Shown piece after piece: positions 47,211 to 58,824 of a stretch of DNA of 64,000 bases (positions within the stretch are counted from its first letter, which is position 1; the number at the start of each line of letters is the position of its first letter). The notes under the pieces were generated by a model. That model was not told where the DNA came from, did no database searches, and saw only the letters and a list, made by a program, of their open reading frames with translations. Origin of the DNA: Lepidodermella squamata (Eukaryota; Gastrotricha); assembly GCA_047495785.1 (NCBI GenBank), contig JBLDXI010000007.1, forward strand, positions 2,976,001 to 3,040,000, read 5' to 3'. Made by a program: the position numbers and the translations under genes.

Positions 47211-48163
47211 CTACCACCCATAGAGTCATGGGTTGTACAGCTGAAGATGGCGTTGCTATCCAAGTTTCATCAACAGAGAGAGCATTTCGAATGTGGGAGA
47301 AGGCCCAATTCCTTGTCATGATGTCGCGCTCCAGGTCGCTTGACAAAGTGGCTTTCGTTGGAAGCGATCGTCATGGCATACTCGAAGCAATCGACGCCAT
47401 TCTTATGGAAACGTCTGCTTTTGATGAAGCCACGAGATCAAGACTGCGCCAAATGGACATCCTACCCCAGGCTGATATGGTCACTGTCAACATCGACCCT
47501 GTTTTCCTTTTTACCAACTCTGTTCTGCCCCAAATTGATTTCGGGGTCGTCTATCATATTGTCTCTGAAAGCAGACCTTTTGCATCGTATATCGGACAAA
47601 CGGAAAGATCCATTCATCAACGCCTTGGGGAGCACAACACAGGTAATATTTGCAATTTGCTGATTTACCGTCAATTATCAATTTCTCATTTAGGAAGCGG
47701 ATCAAATTTCACTCGCGGTGATCAATGGGTTTTGTGTACTATCATTCATGGTTTTCCAGATGACGCCAGTCGATTGCGCATGGAGCGCGACATTCACCTT
47801 GCAATGCGAGGTGACATATTTCCGTGGCAAATGCGCGCCGTTCTACGTCAGCAAGTCGCCATTTTTAACAACGACAATCCCTTCGCTATCCGTCTGTCAG
47901 TCGTTGCTTTTTGTGACCTCAATGAACAACACGTCAGATATCTTGCTCGGCATTTGCCTCCTGGGACCGTCATTGTTGGTCGTCGCGTTTGTTGCTTTTT
48001 AGTTCACATGGATTTGAATGTGTCAGCTTTCTTTTTAGGAGTGATTCCATGTGAACAGATTTTTCGGCATGTCGTCTTTTCCTCGCGACATCTATGTCAT
48101 CTTGCTTGTTCTACCGTTTCAATCGTTCCCTTGTCCAAATTTTGGAAGATGGTTTTTTTCTAA
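47211..48163 (+). CDS. Helitron protein, part 5: helicase end and GIY-YIG nuclease
   Basis: Exon 47211 onward begins TTHRVMGCTAEDGVAIQV, the usual T-H-x-x-x-G-x-T helicase motif, and continues to a GIY-YIG endonuclease domain at about 47541-47870: GVVYHI, ten residues, SYIGQT, then R and H in SIHQRLGEHN, and a downstream Glu in RLRMERDIHLA. A 51-bp segment (47643-47693) has perfect intron ends but is also a multiple of three without stops, so it may be spliced or retained. The frame stops at 48163; residues after about 48000 are low-confidence. An 11-bp inverted repeat (GTTCACATGGA/TCCATGTGAAC) is at about 48002-48056. GIY-YIG domains cut DNA; I do not recall one in this position in Helitrons. 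Confidence 0.75.
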
Positions 48164-48415
48164 TTTACTTCAAATAAATAATACTCATGCAAATCTTCTG
48201 ATTTGTTATTTTATCAGACATCAATGTCATATCGCTGATATTTTTTTCTTTTTTAATTCCTTATTGTCGTCATTGTGCTAATTTGACAAGCACACATCGT
48301 CATGCATGACCTGATTAGCAGCGACGTCGCTCACGCACCTTTTACCCTCAAATGTTAAGCATGACAAATAATAAAACTTGTTTACATTTTGCTGCAATAG
48401 AGGGAGGGGGTTGAT

Positions 48416-48440
48416 TCTCCCCTACTTGCAGGAGGGGAGA
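48416..48440. repeat. GC-rich hairpin at the right side of the Helitron
   Basis: TCTCCCCT and AGGGGAGA flank a 9-nt loop. The preceding and following DNA (GAGGGAGGGGGTTGA, CAGGGGTGG) matches the block at 34331-34395 on the other side of the element, so it may mark a terminal structure. The first exon of the downstream MAM gene begins about 115 bp further on. Confidence 0.65.
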
Positions 48441-48555
48441 GTTCAGGGGTGGTCATCAACAAGTCATAGACATTGATTACATCATACTCTTGTCAGTTAC
48501 ATACCAAACACAACTCTGCTGGTATTTTTATTTCTGGATTTTGACACTTGGTCAG

Positions 48556-51500
48556 GCCTCGGAGGGCAATGGGAAAATGATGTTAATCAGAACGGCCCCA
48601 ACTGGGACTGGAATCAAGGCAGTAAGATTTTTTCAAATTGAAAAATTTGGTACCAACTCATTTGAGCTAGATTCTCGGGGTTACTATGCGATGACTGCAG
48701 ATAAAATAGCACCGACGTGCACTAGCCTGTACACTGAAATAAGCTCGCCCTTCATCAAACCAGGAGGGCCGAAATGTTTCCGCTTCCGTAGCTATCGATC
48801 CGCAGTATCGAATAAAATTGAGGTTGTGCCAGGTCTAATATCGAGCGGTGCAATAACCGCTGTACCAGGATGGACTATAACGGGAAACGTAGACGGAACT
48901 GCATTGACATGGAGAACAATCCAGGTCGAATTAAATTACCAAGTTGAGTACCGAATCCTCATCCGTATTTGGAGTGCTTGCGACGGTAAAGGGCTGGGTA
49001 ATCAAGCAGTGGACGATTTCATGCTATTTGACGGAACTTGTACTATTACGCCAAACTCGCAATACGCAACCTATACAACAAACAGCATTCGACCGCTGCC
49101 ATCTTGGCAGGATGCGACCGATTCGATAAACGACGCCAATTTTTTCTACTGTACTGACCTGAACTTACCGCAGTGGCGACCGATAAGATTCAGCGATGAC
49201 GTTTGGACGTGCGACTCATTCGACCTACCAGCCACGCATCAGCGAACCGGCCCTCAGTCAGACTACACAGGCGAGGGCAACTACTTGAACGCCGATAATG
49301 ACCTGGGCACTTCTTTGACGGGAGTCACCCGGCTGAGCGGTCCAGCAGTTCCCGCGGGACTCCGCTGTGTCATTTTCCACTATTTCCAGTTCGGCTACGA
49401 CGCTGGTGAATTCCGTCTCAGCGATCAAACCGGGCGATTCTTATTTGCTGTGCAGGGTGATCAATTGCCAACGTGGCGGGAACATCGCATCTTGCTGAAT
49501 CAGCCAACGCCAACTGTACTGACCTTTACGAGTAGCTCGGCTCTCTTCGACGGTTTCACTCACTATCAAAGATTCGGCGCCATTCAAATCGACGACATCT
49601 ACGTCAGAAATGGAACTGATCTTTGCATGGGATACATGGATTGTGACTTCGATTCTCCCACGAGTATTGCGGACTGCGGGTGGCGTCAGAATGAAACTGA
49701 CGACGGCGACTGGGTACGTAACAAAGGTGAAACTCCAGCTGGAAACGGATTAACAGGGCCAAATGCTGACCAGCGGACCGGAGCGGGCCATTACTTGTAC
49801 TTTGACGCAACCGAAGTAAAGCCTGGGGCACGAGCTAGAATTCACATGCCACCAATCGCTGCTGGGAACTCCTGCCTCACCTTTAATTACCATATGTGGG
49901 GCAGCGATGTCGGATCCTTACGAGTTTTCTACGTTCCCCAAAACGCATCATCAACCTATGTTGGAAACTTCCCTCCCTATGGCGAAATTCAAGTTTTTGG
50001 ACGATCAGGGTCACAGGCGAACTATTGGCTGCGGGCGATGGTTCCTTTGCAGTTGAATCACCCTCAAATAATGACTTTCGAAGCCATCCGAGGCAACGGC
50101 GACCGAGGTGATATTGCGATCGATGATGTTGTTCTTCTGCGTGGTTCATGTCCTCAAGATCGGTCATTTTCTTGCAGCTTCGAGCGAGGCGATACTTGTG
50201 CCTGGATCAACGATCCAGCAGCAAACCGCAAATTCACCGTCCGCCGCGGTAAGACTCCGGGCTCCCCTATAAGCGGCCCGGAAGGTGATAACACTGGCGC
50301 TTATGCAGGTGGTTTCTACGCCTATGCTCCTGGAACAGGCGGACCAGCTGGCTCTTTCGCCAGCCTGGTAAGCCCCACAATACCAGGCGCATCGACTGTT
50401 TGCTTTCAGGTTTACTACAACCTTCGTGGGAGATCAGTCGGAACTTTGACCATATCAAGAAACTCAACCGTTGTCTACAGGATCCGTGCTGGCACTACTG
50501 GTTATGATTGGCGGCGCATTTCTACAACGATCAGCTCCAACTCAGCTTTCAACATCCGAATTGCGTATTCGGCTTCATCGCAATACGCTGAGCTCGGTTT
50601 GGACGACATTAGTGTTACAGACGGCCCTTGCGGCTCGAGTAAATCCATTATTTCGCTTTGTCCATAATTTTTCATAACTTCATTTAGATTCGAGCCCGAC
50701 AACCAATTCATCATCTATTAATTCATATCAAATGCAAAGCGGCTTTGCGGTATACCAACACTGTGTGGCCAACTACACCGGCTTAACTTACGTTGCGTGC
50801 CTGCAACTCTGCCGATCTAATGGAACATGCAGATCCTTCAATTTCGACACCAGCACTGGTCTCTGCCAGCTCAATGACCGCGTTCCGGAATCTAATCCCT
50901 GGAACTTCAACACCGCACCGGCAAGTGTTTCCATCACCAGGGTTGCCTCGGCATTTTCGCAGCTGGAAACTGTAAGCTGTTTCACGGCAGAAATTTGTTT
51001 GAGGGAAAACATACTTTGTCTTAACAGAGATTGCGTCACATTTGCTCCCTTGATTCAACGCGGTGCACTTTGACCAGGAATTGTATGGTCATGCCACATA
51101 CGGATATGTATGTCTGCAGATGTTTAGAACCCGAACAGAGCTGTTACATGCCTCGGGACTGCACTAGCCTGTTCACCAATGGCTATCGTGCTAGTGGAAC
51201 CTATCTTATCCAGCCAGCACTAACTTCAATTGCAACCATGACTTACTGCGAAATGGATAATGTAAATAACAAGGGCTGGACTGTTTTGGCCAATCGAAAT
51301 AATGGGATCACAAGGTTCAGCAATCGCCGCCTTGATGAGTACCAACAGTTCTTCGGTAATCCGAACGGGGAGTATTGGCTGGGTTTGGACACCATGTCCC
51401 AACTGACAAGCCAATTCAACTATACCTATGCATTTGATGGGAGCATTGGTGTTGGATCGTTTCCTTCGATCTCTGGTGGTCCAAGTCAGTCGCTGAAAAT

Positions 51501-51804
51501 CTCACCAGCCAACGACAACTACCGCATCGGTCTGACAGCGACTGGCACAATGGCCGCTACCATGAATAATCAAATATTCTTGGCTAAAGACTCCCCGCCA
51601 TCCGCAAATTCAGCCTGCCTGGCATCGTATGCCTACTCAGGCTGGTGGTACGCTGCCTCGCCTACCTGCATCAATGGGTTGCTCACCGGGCCCTACCGTC
51701 CGGGTGAAGCCCTGTCGACGGGGAAGTTCGGCATGTACGCCAATGATTTCAACAACACAGCAGTGGGCTTGTCGGCCATGCGATGGCGAATCACCCGTCA
51801 GTAA
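48556..51804 (+). CDS. MAM/PAN/fibrinogen-related extracellular protein (3' half?)
   Basis: Exons 48556-50638, 50688-50971 and 51028-51804 give 1047 aa. The open frame begins inside a MAM domain (GTGIKAV, RGYYAMTADK, KCFRFRSYRS, NQAVDDFMLFDGTC) whose Cys-containing start is missing. Three more MAM domains follow (FYCTDLNLPQW, MDCDFDSPTSIADCGWRQNETDD, FSCSFERGDTCAWINDP), then a PAN/apple-like domain (CLQLCRSNGTCRSFNFD) and a fibrinogen-related domain (PRDCTSLFTNGYRASGTYLI; YWLGLDTMSQLT; AMRWRITRQ). There is no ATG or signal peptide before the first domain; an acceptor-like GGTCAG precedes 48556. It most likely continues the gene at 29318-33494, separated from it by the Helitron. Confidence 0.8.
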
Positions 51805-53512
51805 TTTGCTGACCATTTCATGACTGATAACGTCTTGTGAAGCTGATTCATAGAATACCGTAAACACCGAATTACCGAGGTTATGATGTATTGAAGCTTG
51901 ACTCTGGTTTGCATTTATCTTGAATTCTTAATCCCGCGCCCAATTTTAAGGTGTGCACATAGACATAATTTAAGATAGACTGACTACTCACGAGAAAACA
52001 GCGGAACACCATGGGTCGCAGATGTTCAGCTGAATCATGAAAAAAGGTCCGAATTTCGGTGGGAAAGTAAACAAAGAAGTTGATTTTTCTATTAGGCGAT
52101 GTTTGAAACTGTTGTCTATTGAGCTTTGTCTACTTATGCCAAGACTTGTCTTTTATTTGGAATCCTAAAATATTACAAAATAGTTACTTGAGTTCGAATC
52201 ACTGATGCCGGACGACTGTCTTTTACGGAACACACTGACCCGGTCTTATCTGTTGTATCATTGTGGAACCGCTGGTAAATTGAACTGTGGCGCGCACGCT
52301 GATTAGTCAATTTATCGTTGCTAATGACTCCGGAATGAAACAATTTAGTCGTGCGATCCACTAATAAATGATTTTATATTTATGCAAAAAATGACCTTGC
52401 CACACCCTCTGCACGGTTTCCATTGACCACGAGCGTAAACTCCATATTAATGGTGGTAAACTGCTGCGGCAAAAAACACTTGTTGCAAAAAATCTTATGG
52501 ATCGCACGACCAACATGTTTCATCCGGGAGTCATAGCAACGATCGATTGACCAATCAGCGTGCGCATTAGATTGGACTTTTAAGTGGTCACACAATGTGT
52601 AGAATTCTGTCTGTAGAAGAGTTCTTCTTCACTATTTCTTCAGACCAATAGTCTACGCAAATTCTGAAAGTTTAAGAGTTGGTCATACTTAAATTGACTT
52701 GAAGCTTTTTCATCAGTTCCGCTGTTGCTTCTGAGCAGCTTGAGAGATATGTTGCAGCTTAAATAAATTAAAATCACGTTTGAAAATTCGGTCTTCAAAA
52801 TTTGTTAATCAGCATCTGAAATTTATGAAGATGGAGAATAAAATGTTCCATTAGGCTTCAATTATTTCTCAGCAGACTCTTGATATAAAAGGGAGTTTCC
52901 TAGTATATTATGGACCTTCGGTTCGTACTGTTAAAATCAGCTGCATAAAAAACAGATACCTTTCCTGTCCTATAATCTGAACTTGTCCTGCAATTATATG
53001 TTGTTTTCCTTAACACTGTCAAGCTGCCCTCTCTTGGGCGTATGAGCTTTCAAATAAAATAAATAAATAACCACAGAAATCTAGAATTGGCGGCTCGTTC
53101 GAACGTCTAACAGAAGAAAACTGAATTAGTTTGAACCCCGTTGTAGTTTAAAGTCGCCAAAACGGACATGCCCTAAAGGGAACATTTCCTTTAAATATTC
53201 GGAAGATAGAATTCATTTTAAAGCCTGTTTACTGACTGCTGTTCATTTGCTTGAACGTAACTTTACAACTACTTTGGAGTGATACGGCCATGGGCGCCAG
53301 ATGATCAGCTGATTCATCAGCGCTTGGTGGTAAAGCAAACAATTCTCTCTCCTCGTGAGTACCAAGGCAGTCCATACTCAATCATTTCCATGAGAGTGTT
53401 TGTAATGTTATGCGCGAGAAACGAGTGGTTGTCAATATGGCACCTTAGCGTACCAGAATAAAGTAGCAACATAGCAGTAAAGCTAAAGACTTGACTTCTA
53501 ACTATCACAATC
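51805..53512. other. Intergenic region with repeats
   Basis: A fold-back element is at 52292-52565. A second related pair, around 51995-52080 and 53285-53345, shares ATGGG, then CAGATG.TCAGCTGA.TCAT, in direct orientation. An AATAAAATAAATAAATAA tail is near 53056. No gene seen. Confidence 0.4.
52292..52565. mobile_element. Fold-back MITE with about 68-bp arms
   Basis: The left arm, GCGCACGCTGATTAGTCAAT and onward to GTCGTGCGATCCA (52292-52361), is the reverse complement of the right arm (about 52497-52565) with few mismatches. The 135-bp centre is non-coding. No target duplication was recognised. Confidence 0.65.
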
Positions 53513-55177
53513 ATGACTCCGGTCGACCACGCTGGAATGCCATGCCGTGCTGTTGACGGCCCTAGCCCTTGCAAAATCGAGTCGATCGATTTTCTGGAAT
53601 CGATTTCAGACGAGTTGCGCCACATTGCCAGTGTAACATATTATGAATCAGCGCATCAACATCTCGTCGCAGAATACGTCCACGATCCTAAATCGAAGCA
53701 TCAAGGTGACGAATGTGTCCAGTCTTGTTATCCAATTTTACCAGAAGAGGTCTTCGGCCGCTTTCACGTGGTTCTGAGTGAGGATTACCGCGACAGCGAA
53801 GCTGTTGAGGCTTTATTGAGAAAAGTCATGGAACCGTGGTACTCTTACAGCTACGGTTCCGTGCCGGAATTTCTAGCTCTCGATGCCTTGGCTTTATACC
53901 TCTCTGCTTGTATCGATGAACCAAATGATTTCAGCGCTGTTTACTCGGCGAAGCAGAAATTCATCCCGCGTTGTTTCGCATCTCGTCTCCTTGAGGTGGC
54001 TCTTGATTTTCAAAATGGCAGCCTATACGAACACCCAGACGAAGAATCGGGATACGACTATCACGTTGCTTATTCGATAGCATACGATCTACTCCAAAGT
54101 GGCGTCAAATCTGCGAGCTGTGAAGATGTTGCCAGTATGTTTATACTTTGCATATACATTTTCATTACTGAAACAGAAGTCGAGACAGTTGGGGAGTAAG
54201 AAATGTATAAGAGAAAAATCAAGAAAATAAAGCCTAACAGTTTAGGAACTGCAGAATCTGTTTAGCAGAATATTTTATACCAAAAATAAGCTTTTCCCGA
54301 TAAGCCCTGTTGATAACAGGTCGTTAAAAAGGTTCAGAAATTGTCTTTGTAGAGATTTCCAGATGGCAATAGCGAATGAACCCTTGGAGCTAATTTCCCA
54401 TGATTTTCAAGATCAGTTGAAGACTATTTTATACCGTACCGTTTCCTAGGCTTGGTTTTCGATGTTTACGAGCGTTTCGAGCCTAGATGGCGAAATTTTC
54501 CTGGGGAGACTGAAGAAATTGTTAACCTTATCGACTTGATGATGGAAGTATCTTCATCGAAAACGCCCAGACCCGAAGATCAGCTAACCTTCGAAGAATC
54601 CCTCAGTTACATGTTCCCAGCTGTCGCTTACTGCCCAGCTATCATGGCAAGATTCACGCAGAAATCTCCAACCTGGATAATCAGCTTCTTCGCCCCGTTT
54701 TTGTTCACGGAAGAAGAACCGGGTGGTTTCGAAGCTAGATGCCTGCCGATATTGAAGTTTCTGTGCTTACCCCTGCTGCGCGCTGGTTATCGAAGTAACG
54801 AAAGTTTTTCGGATCCCAATGTCGTCCAGCAAGTCATGAATCACTGTGCTTTGTTGGAAAGTGAAGCCATAATTACCTATATCAGCTACGCTTTTCAACT
54901 TATTCAACTTGGCGGTTTTCGAATGGGCGTTTTAGCGGAATATAGAGATACCTTTGAAGATATTCGCAAGGGTTCTTCGGACGTTCTGCTTCTTATTGGT
55001 TCATGTTACCCGTTGAGCCTTCAAAATTTGGCTCGCAGGGCTTTCTTACACACTTTGCCTAAAGGCTTGGAATTGCGTCGAAGTTGCATTGAAAAGTTGG
55101 ATACTACCAAGCGTTTGAAGGAATATCTCAACTTCTGTGATCTCGATTTCGAACCGAACTTCAATTTTTACGAGTAA
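53513..55177 (+). CDS. Array gene 10: SOCS-box-like protein
   Basis: Exons 53513-54134 and 54450-55177 are joined by a phase-1 intron (GTATGT...TTTCCTAG), giving 449 aa. The first exon has FGRFHVVLSEDYRDSEAVEA, LDALALYLSACIDEPNDFSAV, IPRCFASRLLEVALDFQNG and SIAYDLLQSGVKSASCEDVA at the splice. Exon 2 shows LCLPLLRAGYRSNE and the ending PLSLQNLARRAFLHTLPKGL, then RLKEYLNFCDLDFE. The BC-box position is Ala and the LPxP motif is absent (LDTTKRLKEYL), making this the most altered SOCS-box-like end. It lies 25 kb from gene 9, beyond the MAM gene and the Helitron, so the array was either split or reseeded. Confidence 0.77.
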
Positions 55178-55827
55178 TAAAACCAGTGATGCAGTGATTT
55201 TACTGATTTTATCCATCTAAATTATACATGAAGAAAAAGCGTCTTTTGGGCTTAAACCACCAGTTATCGCAATGCCTAATTTTTTCCCAACGAAGACCAG
55301 TTTGCGAAGGAAGAAATTTGTCGCGAAAAATAAGTTGTAAATTAAATCTTTAAAATTTGCAAAGAATCGATTTGTGAACTTATCCATTTTTGCTAGCCTT
55401 TTCGAGAACCTTTTCCAGCTTTTTCAAGGGGTATTTTTTTATCGGAACCAAAATCTTAAATTAATTAATTCGCCCAAAAAATCGGTACCACAAAAATCGG
55501 GAGAGAAATCGATGAAGCCTATGTGAGCAAGATTTCGTCTGAAAAGTTTTGACCCACCATGAATTTATCCTAGATTTGTTCCCATCAATTCATGAAATAA
55601 TTTTCCACGTGTACTTACGCGTCAGATGAAAATTATCTAGTTCGCGTGCCAATTACTGAATGAAGGGCGTGATTCTTCTTCCACTTTGATACTATCTTTG
55701 ATACTAATTGTGTCATTTTGAACTCCTGTTATAAGTTTTCCATCAGTTTTTTTCCAGGTTAATCGATTATGATCATTTCACACTGAATATTCTAGATTTT
55801 CAATTTCATTTAGGCGAATTTGATTCG
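55178..55827. other. Spacer upstream of array gene 11
   Basis: AT-rich sequence. TGCCAATTACTGAATGAA (55647-55664) recurs with one change upstream of gene 12 (58683-58700) and may be a shared promoter element. Confidence 0.45.
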
Positions 55828-57272
55828 ATGGCTAATTCATCTAGAAACATCCATCAATTTTGCTCCAGAAATAGCTCTGGACTTTGCCCGCTAGAATCGC
55901 CGGATTTTCATGGAGAAATCGTCAACCTTCTAGTCCAACTGGTCGATTCATGTGCGAAACGTATCCCCTTGAGGAGAAACGCCGTGAAAGTAACAAAAAC
56001 GGCTGGCAGAGACAGCATGATGCTGATTCCTACTCATTTATCCGAAGGTTTTGTCGTCGATTTCAAGCCGTTCAATTCGAACAAACGGGCTGAATTTGTC
56101 CGTATCCTGCTGAAGCATAGCATTGAAGTTCTGAAAGAGCAAGAAAAAACCGAGGAAATCGAAGAATTCCGCCCGATTCACGCGTTCATCTTATATCTGG
56201 CGGTTTCACTCGGGAGGACGAGGGAATTTTCGGAATATTTCGAGAAATTTCTCGACTTCATCCCGCGTTGTTTCGTTCGACTATTGCTGTTTTCTGCCGT
56301 GGAGCCGCGTTATTCGAACAAAATCATATGCCGACCAGTTGACGAATCGATCAAAGCTGCGATAGCGCTGATTTTGTTAGACAACGGAGTATCCTTGAAT
56401 CAAAATTTTGATTGTTAGTTAGAATTTTTCATTTTTTACAATTTTTGCAATTTTTCATAAAAATTTCATTGTTTATTTTTTTATTTTATTTTTGGAATTT
56501 TTGAAATTTCTCCAAATTTTTACCAGATGCGATTTTGAAGCTGTGCGAAGGTTTAAAATATCCTGCAAAATCTGCTACGGATCATCTGGAAAAAAATCGA
56601 TTATTGAAATTACTCGTTTCGAAATCGTCGTTGGCTGACCTTGATCGCATTGCTAGTCAAAATTTCGTTAACATCGGCCATTACTTGGAAACAGTTTGCT
56701 TCAACGCTTATTATATGGATATTATTTGCAAGGCGACAGGATCGAATTTTGCGGAATTTTTCGACTATTTTCAAAATTTCCAGCCCGCTGCGTTGATGCC
56801 ACATTTATCTGAAAAATTGATCGACTGGTCGCTGAAAATTCAAATTTTACCCAAGCTGCGATCTGGCGCTACAGCACTTTATTGCTCGAATTATCCGTAT
56901 TTTTCAAGCTCATGTTCGGGCAAATTTCTCGAATTATTGAACACTATCAACAACTATCCCGATATTCAGAAGCGATTCGCTGTTTTCACGCTTCAGTTTT
57001 TCAATTTCGAGAGCTTGATGTTGGAAATTCGGCCATCTTCAAATGGGAGAATTTGCGAGATGATGCTAGGATTGTACCCGTTTTCGCTTCAAAGCGCCGC
57101 TCGGCTTGCTGTTCTGAAACGACTGCCCTGTGGCCTGGAAGATCGTGCGAAAGCGATCAAAGGTTTGCAGCTTCCAAAAATTTTGCAGCAGCTGTTGAAC
57201 TATGAGGATTTGGATTTTTACCTCGATCCTGTTCTGCAGGAGAAATTCGCCAAAAAAATGCCCAGTATTTGA
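55828..57272 (+). CDS. Array gene 11: SOCS-box-like protein
   Basis: Exons 55828-56413 and 56527-57272 are joined by a 113-bp phase-1 intron (GTTAGT...TTTTTACCAG), giving 443 aa. The first exon has VTKTAGRDSMMLIPTHLS, VVDFKPFNSNKRAEFVRILL, FRPIHAFILYLAVSLGRTRE, then IPRCFVRLLLFSAVEPRYSN and AIALILLDNGVSLNQNFD at the splice. Exon 2 contains LPKLRSGATALYCSNYPYFS, FEIFTLQFF-like FAVFTLQFFNFESLMLEI and the end PFSLQSAARLAVLKRLPCGL, then LQLPKILQQLLNY, a SOCS-box-like motif with Ala for Cys. Gene 12 is a close duplicate. AATAAA lies near 57357. Confidence 0.8.
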
Positions 57273-58044
57273 TCGACAGTGTTATTATCTTTTTTCTAAT
57301 TTTTCGTCGACATTTTGAACCAAAATTGTGATATCTTGTTCGCGCTAAAATATCTCAATAAAAAATGAAAAATGAAAATAAAATAAAATTCCTGCCGATT
57401 TTAAAATGACCGTCGTCAAATGAAAAATGGGAGTTGCCGATGATCTGCATCTCAAAAAGTGGGCTGACTTAAAGAAGGACGATTATGAATTCCATGATGC
57501 TTCTAGTCAGTTTTTTTTTACAAATTTCGATTTTTTTAATTCCATACATTTTGGATGCTGCCTTCCTCCATCCTACTTATAATGCGGGGAACTCCGCACA
57601 GCGTAGCCGGAAGTTCAGGTTAATATGCAAGCTGGAGTATAAATCGTAGACTAACCGCTGATATAGCAGAAAATATCGTAAATTTTGAAATATTTCGAAA
57701 ATCTCGGAAGTTCTTTGAAAAGGTCCAAACTTGAACAATGTTATATAAATCTTTAAAGTTCACGATGAATATGCTCTGATGAATATCTGAATATTCTCGC
57801 TCTATATTTTCTGATTCAAGTTTATTATTAAAACTATTTATTGATAGTAATTTTAGAGGCTTTCAATATCGGCTTTCTTTTCTTGTCCACTATCTTTACT
57901 ACGGTCGACCCATAAAATTGCAGACTTCATATGATCAGCTCGCGGTAATCAAAATTGCCTAGAAACCATGCGGAAATCGGGCGCTTGCCTTTGCTGCGCG
58001 CACACCTACGACGCCCGCTTGAAATGAGCAGTCATCGCTGCGAC

Positions 58045-58115
58045 AATTTATTATGGTATATTGTTCTTTTATATTTTTGTGACTGATGGACAAATAAATT
58101 TGAATTTACAATTTA
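58045..58115 (+). repeat. Dispersed repeat tail, copy 2
   Basis: Nearly identical to 36-105 in the same orientation, ending GACAAATAAATTTGAATTTA. This suggests two insertions of the same element family. Confidence 0.55.
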
Positions 58116-58724
58116 CAAGTGCGACACGGCGCGAGGCTGTGACCGTGCGGCACTTTCGCGTGCGACTGTCGTGCGTGACAGTGCGCTCGTGACGCAAAAT
58201 GTCGCGGCCGTCGCAGTGCGACTAAATACACTCCCATTAATTAGGAAAAAAATAATTATCCCGCAGAAACTCATACAGTAGTTAACCTCCTTAACCTCTA
58301 ATTGCGCATTATTAAGACTGTTTTAGTGGGATTGAGAAAAGTGTAACATTGCACGTGAACTCTCAAGACGCACCTGTTGCCGATAGCAGAAGTCCTATTA
58401 CTTTTTCCAGCGAGTAAACCTGAGTCATCAGACGTTTATTTCTGATGTAAATAGAATCGACCCTTTTTATTGACTCATGAAATGATTGCTCATGACAATG
58501 AATTTTGCGATCAGTTGGCTACTTGCCCGTTATCTCGGCTTGACTTTCGTGACAATTTATTGGACTATTTCCTCCACCCATAATTTTCTAACCATCGAAA
58601 CCGTGGAAATAATTCTTTGTGCGTAAAAATGAATGATGTTTGAGTTCGACATTATACACACATCAGTCATCTTTAATTCACATGCCAATTATTGAATGAA
58701 ATACTACAGTATTTTCCCAGTACA

Positions 58725-58730
58725 TATAAA
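58725..58730 (+). promoter_or_regulatory. Possible TATA box of array gene 12
   Basis: TATAAA in the context CATATAAAGGCGAG lies about 95 bp upstream of the ATG at 58825 and 25-40 bp downstream of the TGCCAATTATTGAATGAA element shared with gene 11. The assignment is from position and sequence only. Confidence 0.35.
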
Positions 58731-58824
58731 GGCGAGCCTATTAGCCCATCTATCTATAATATGAATTTCGACCGAATCGACAAATTTTTTTGCTCTAAAT
58801 TTGCATCTAGTGAGGCTATATTAA

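Larger units (their letters stand above)
33866..48440 (+). mobile_element. Helitron-class element with OTU, USP-like and GIY-YIG domains
   Basis: The coding part runs 36389-48163 and shows the two diagnostic Helitron modules: an HUH Rep nuclease (IEFQSQG, then CHVHGG; catalytic-type tyrosines in SYLVKYVAGK) and a Pif1-family helicase (GPPGCGKT; FEEIGLI; GDYCQLMP). About 16-18 exons with mostly phase-1 introns stay open throughout, so the copy may be intact or recent. The true ends are uncertain. I set the limits by GC-rich hairpins on both sides (33866-33893 and 48416-48440) and could not identify a TC start or CTRR end. The element lies between the two halves of a MAM-type gene. Confidence 0.75.
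57273..58824. other. Spacer between array genes 11 and 12
   Basis: Holds a dispersed-repeat scrap near 57630, the second copy of the LINE-like tail (58045-58115), a CpG-rich stretch of about 100 bp with repeated GTGCGAC-type motifs (58126-58226), the CCAAT-like element at 58683-58700 and a TATAAA at about 58725-58730, about 95 bp before the gene 12 start. Confidence 0.45.
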
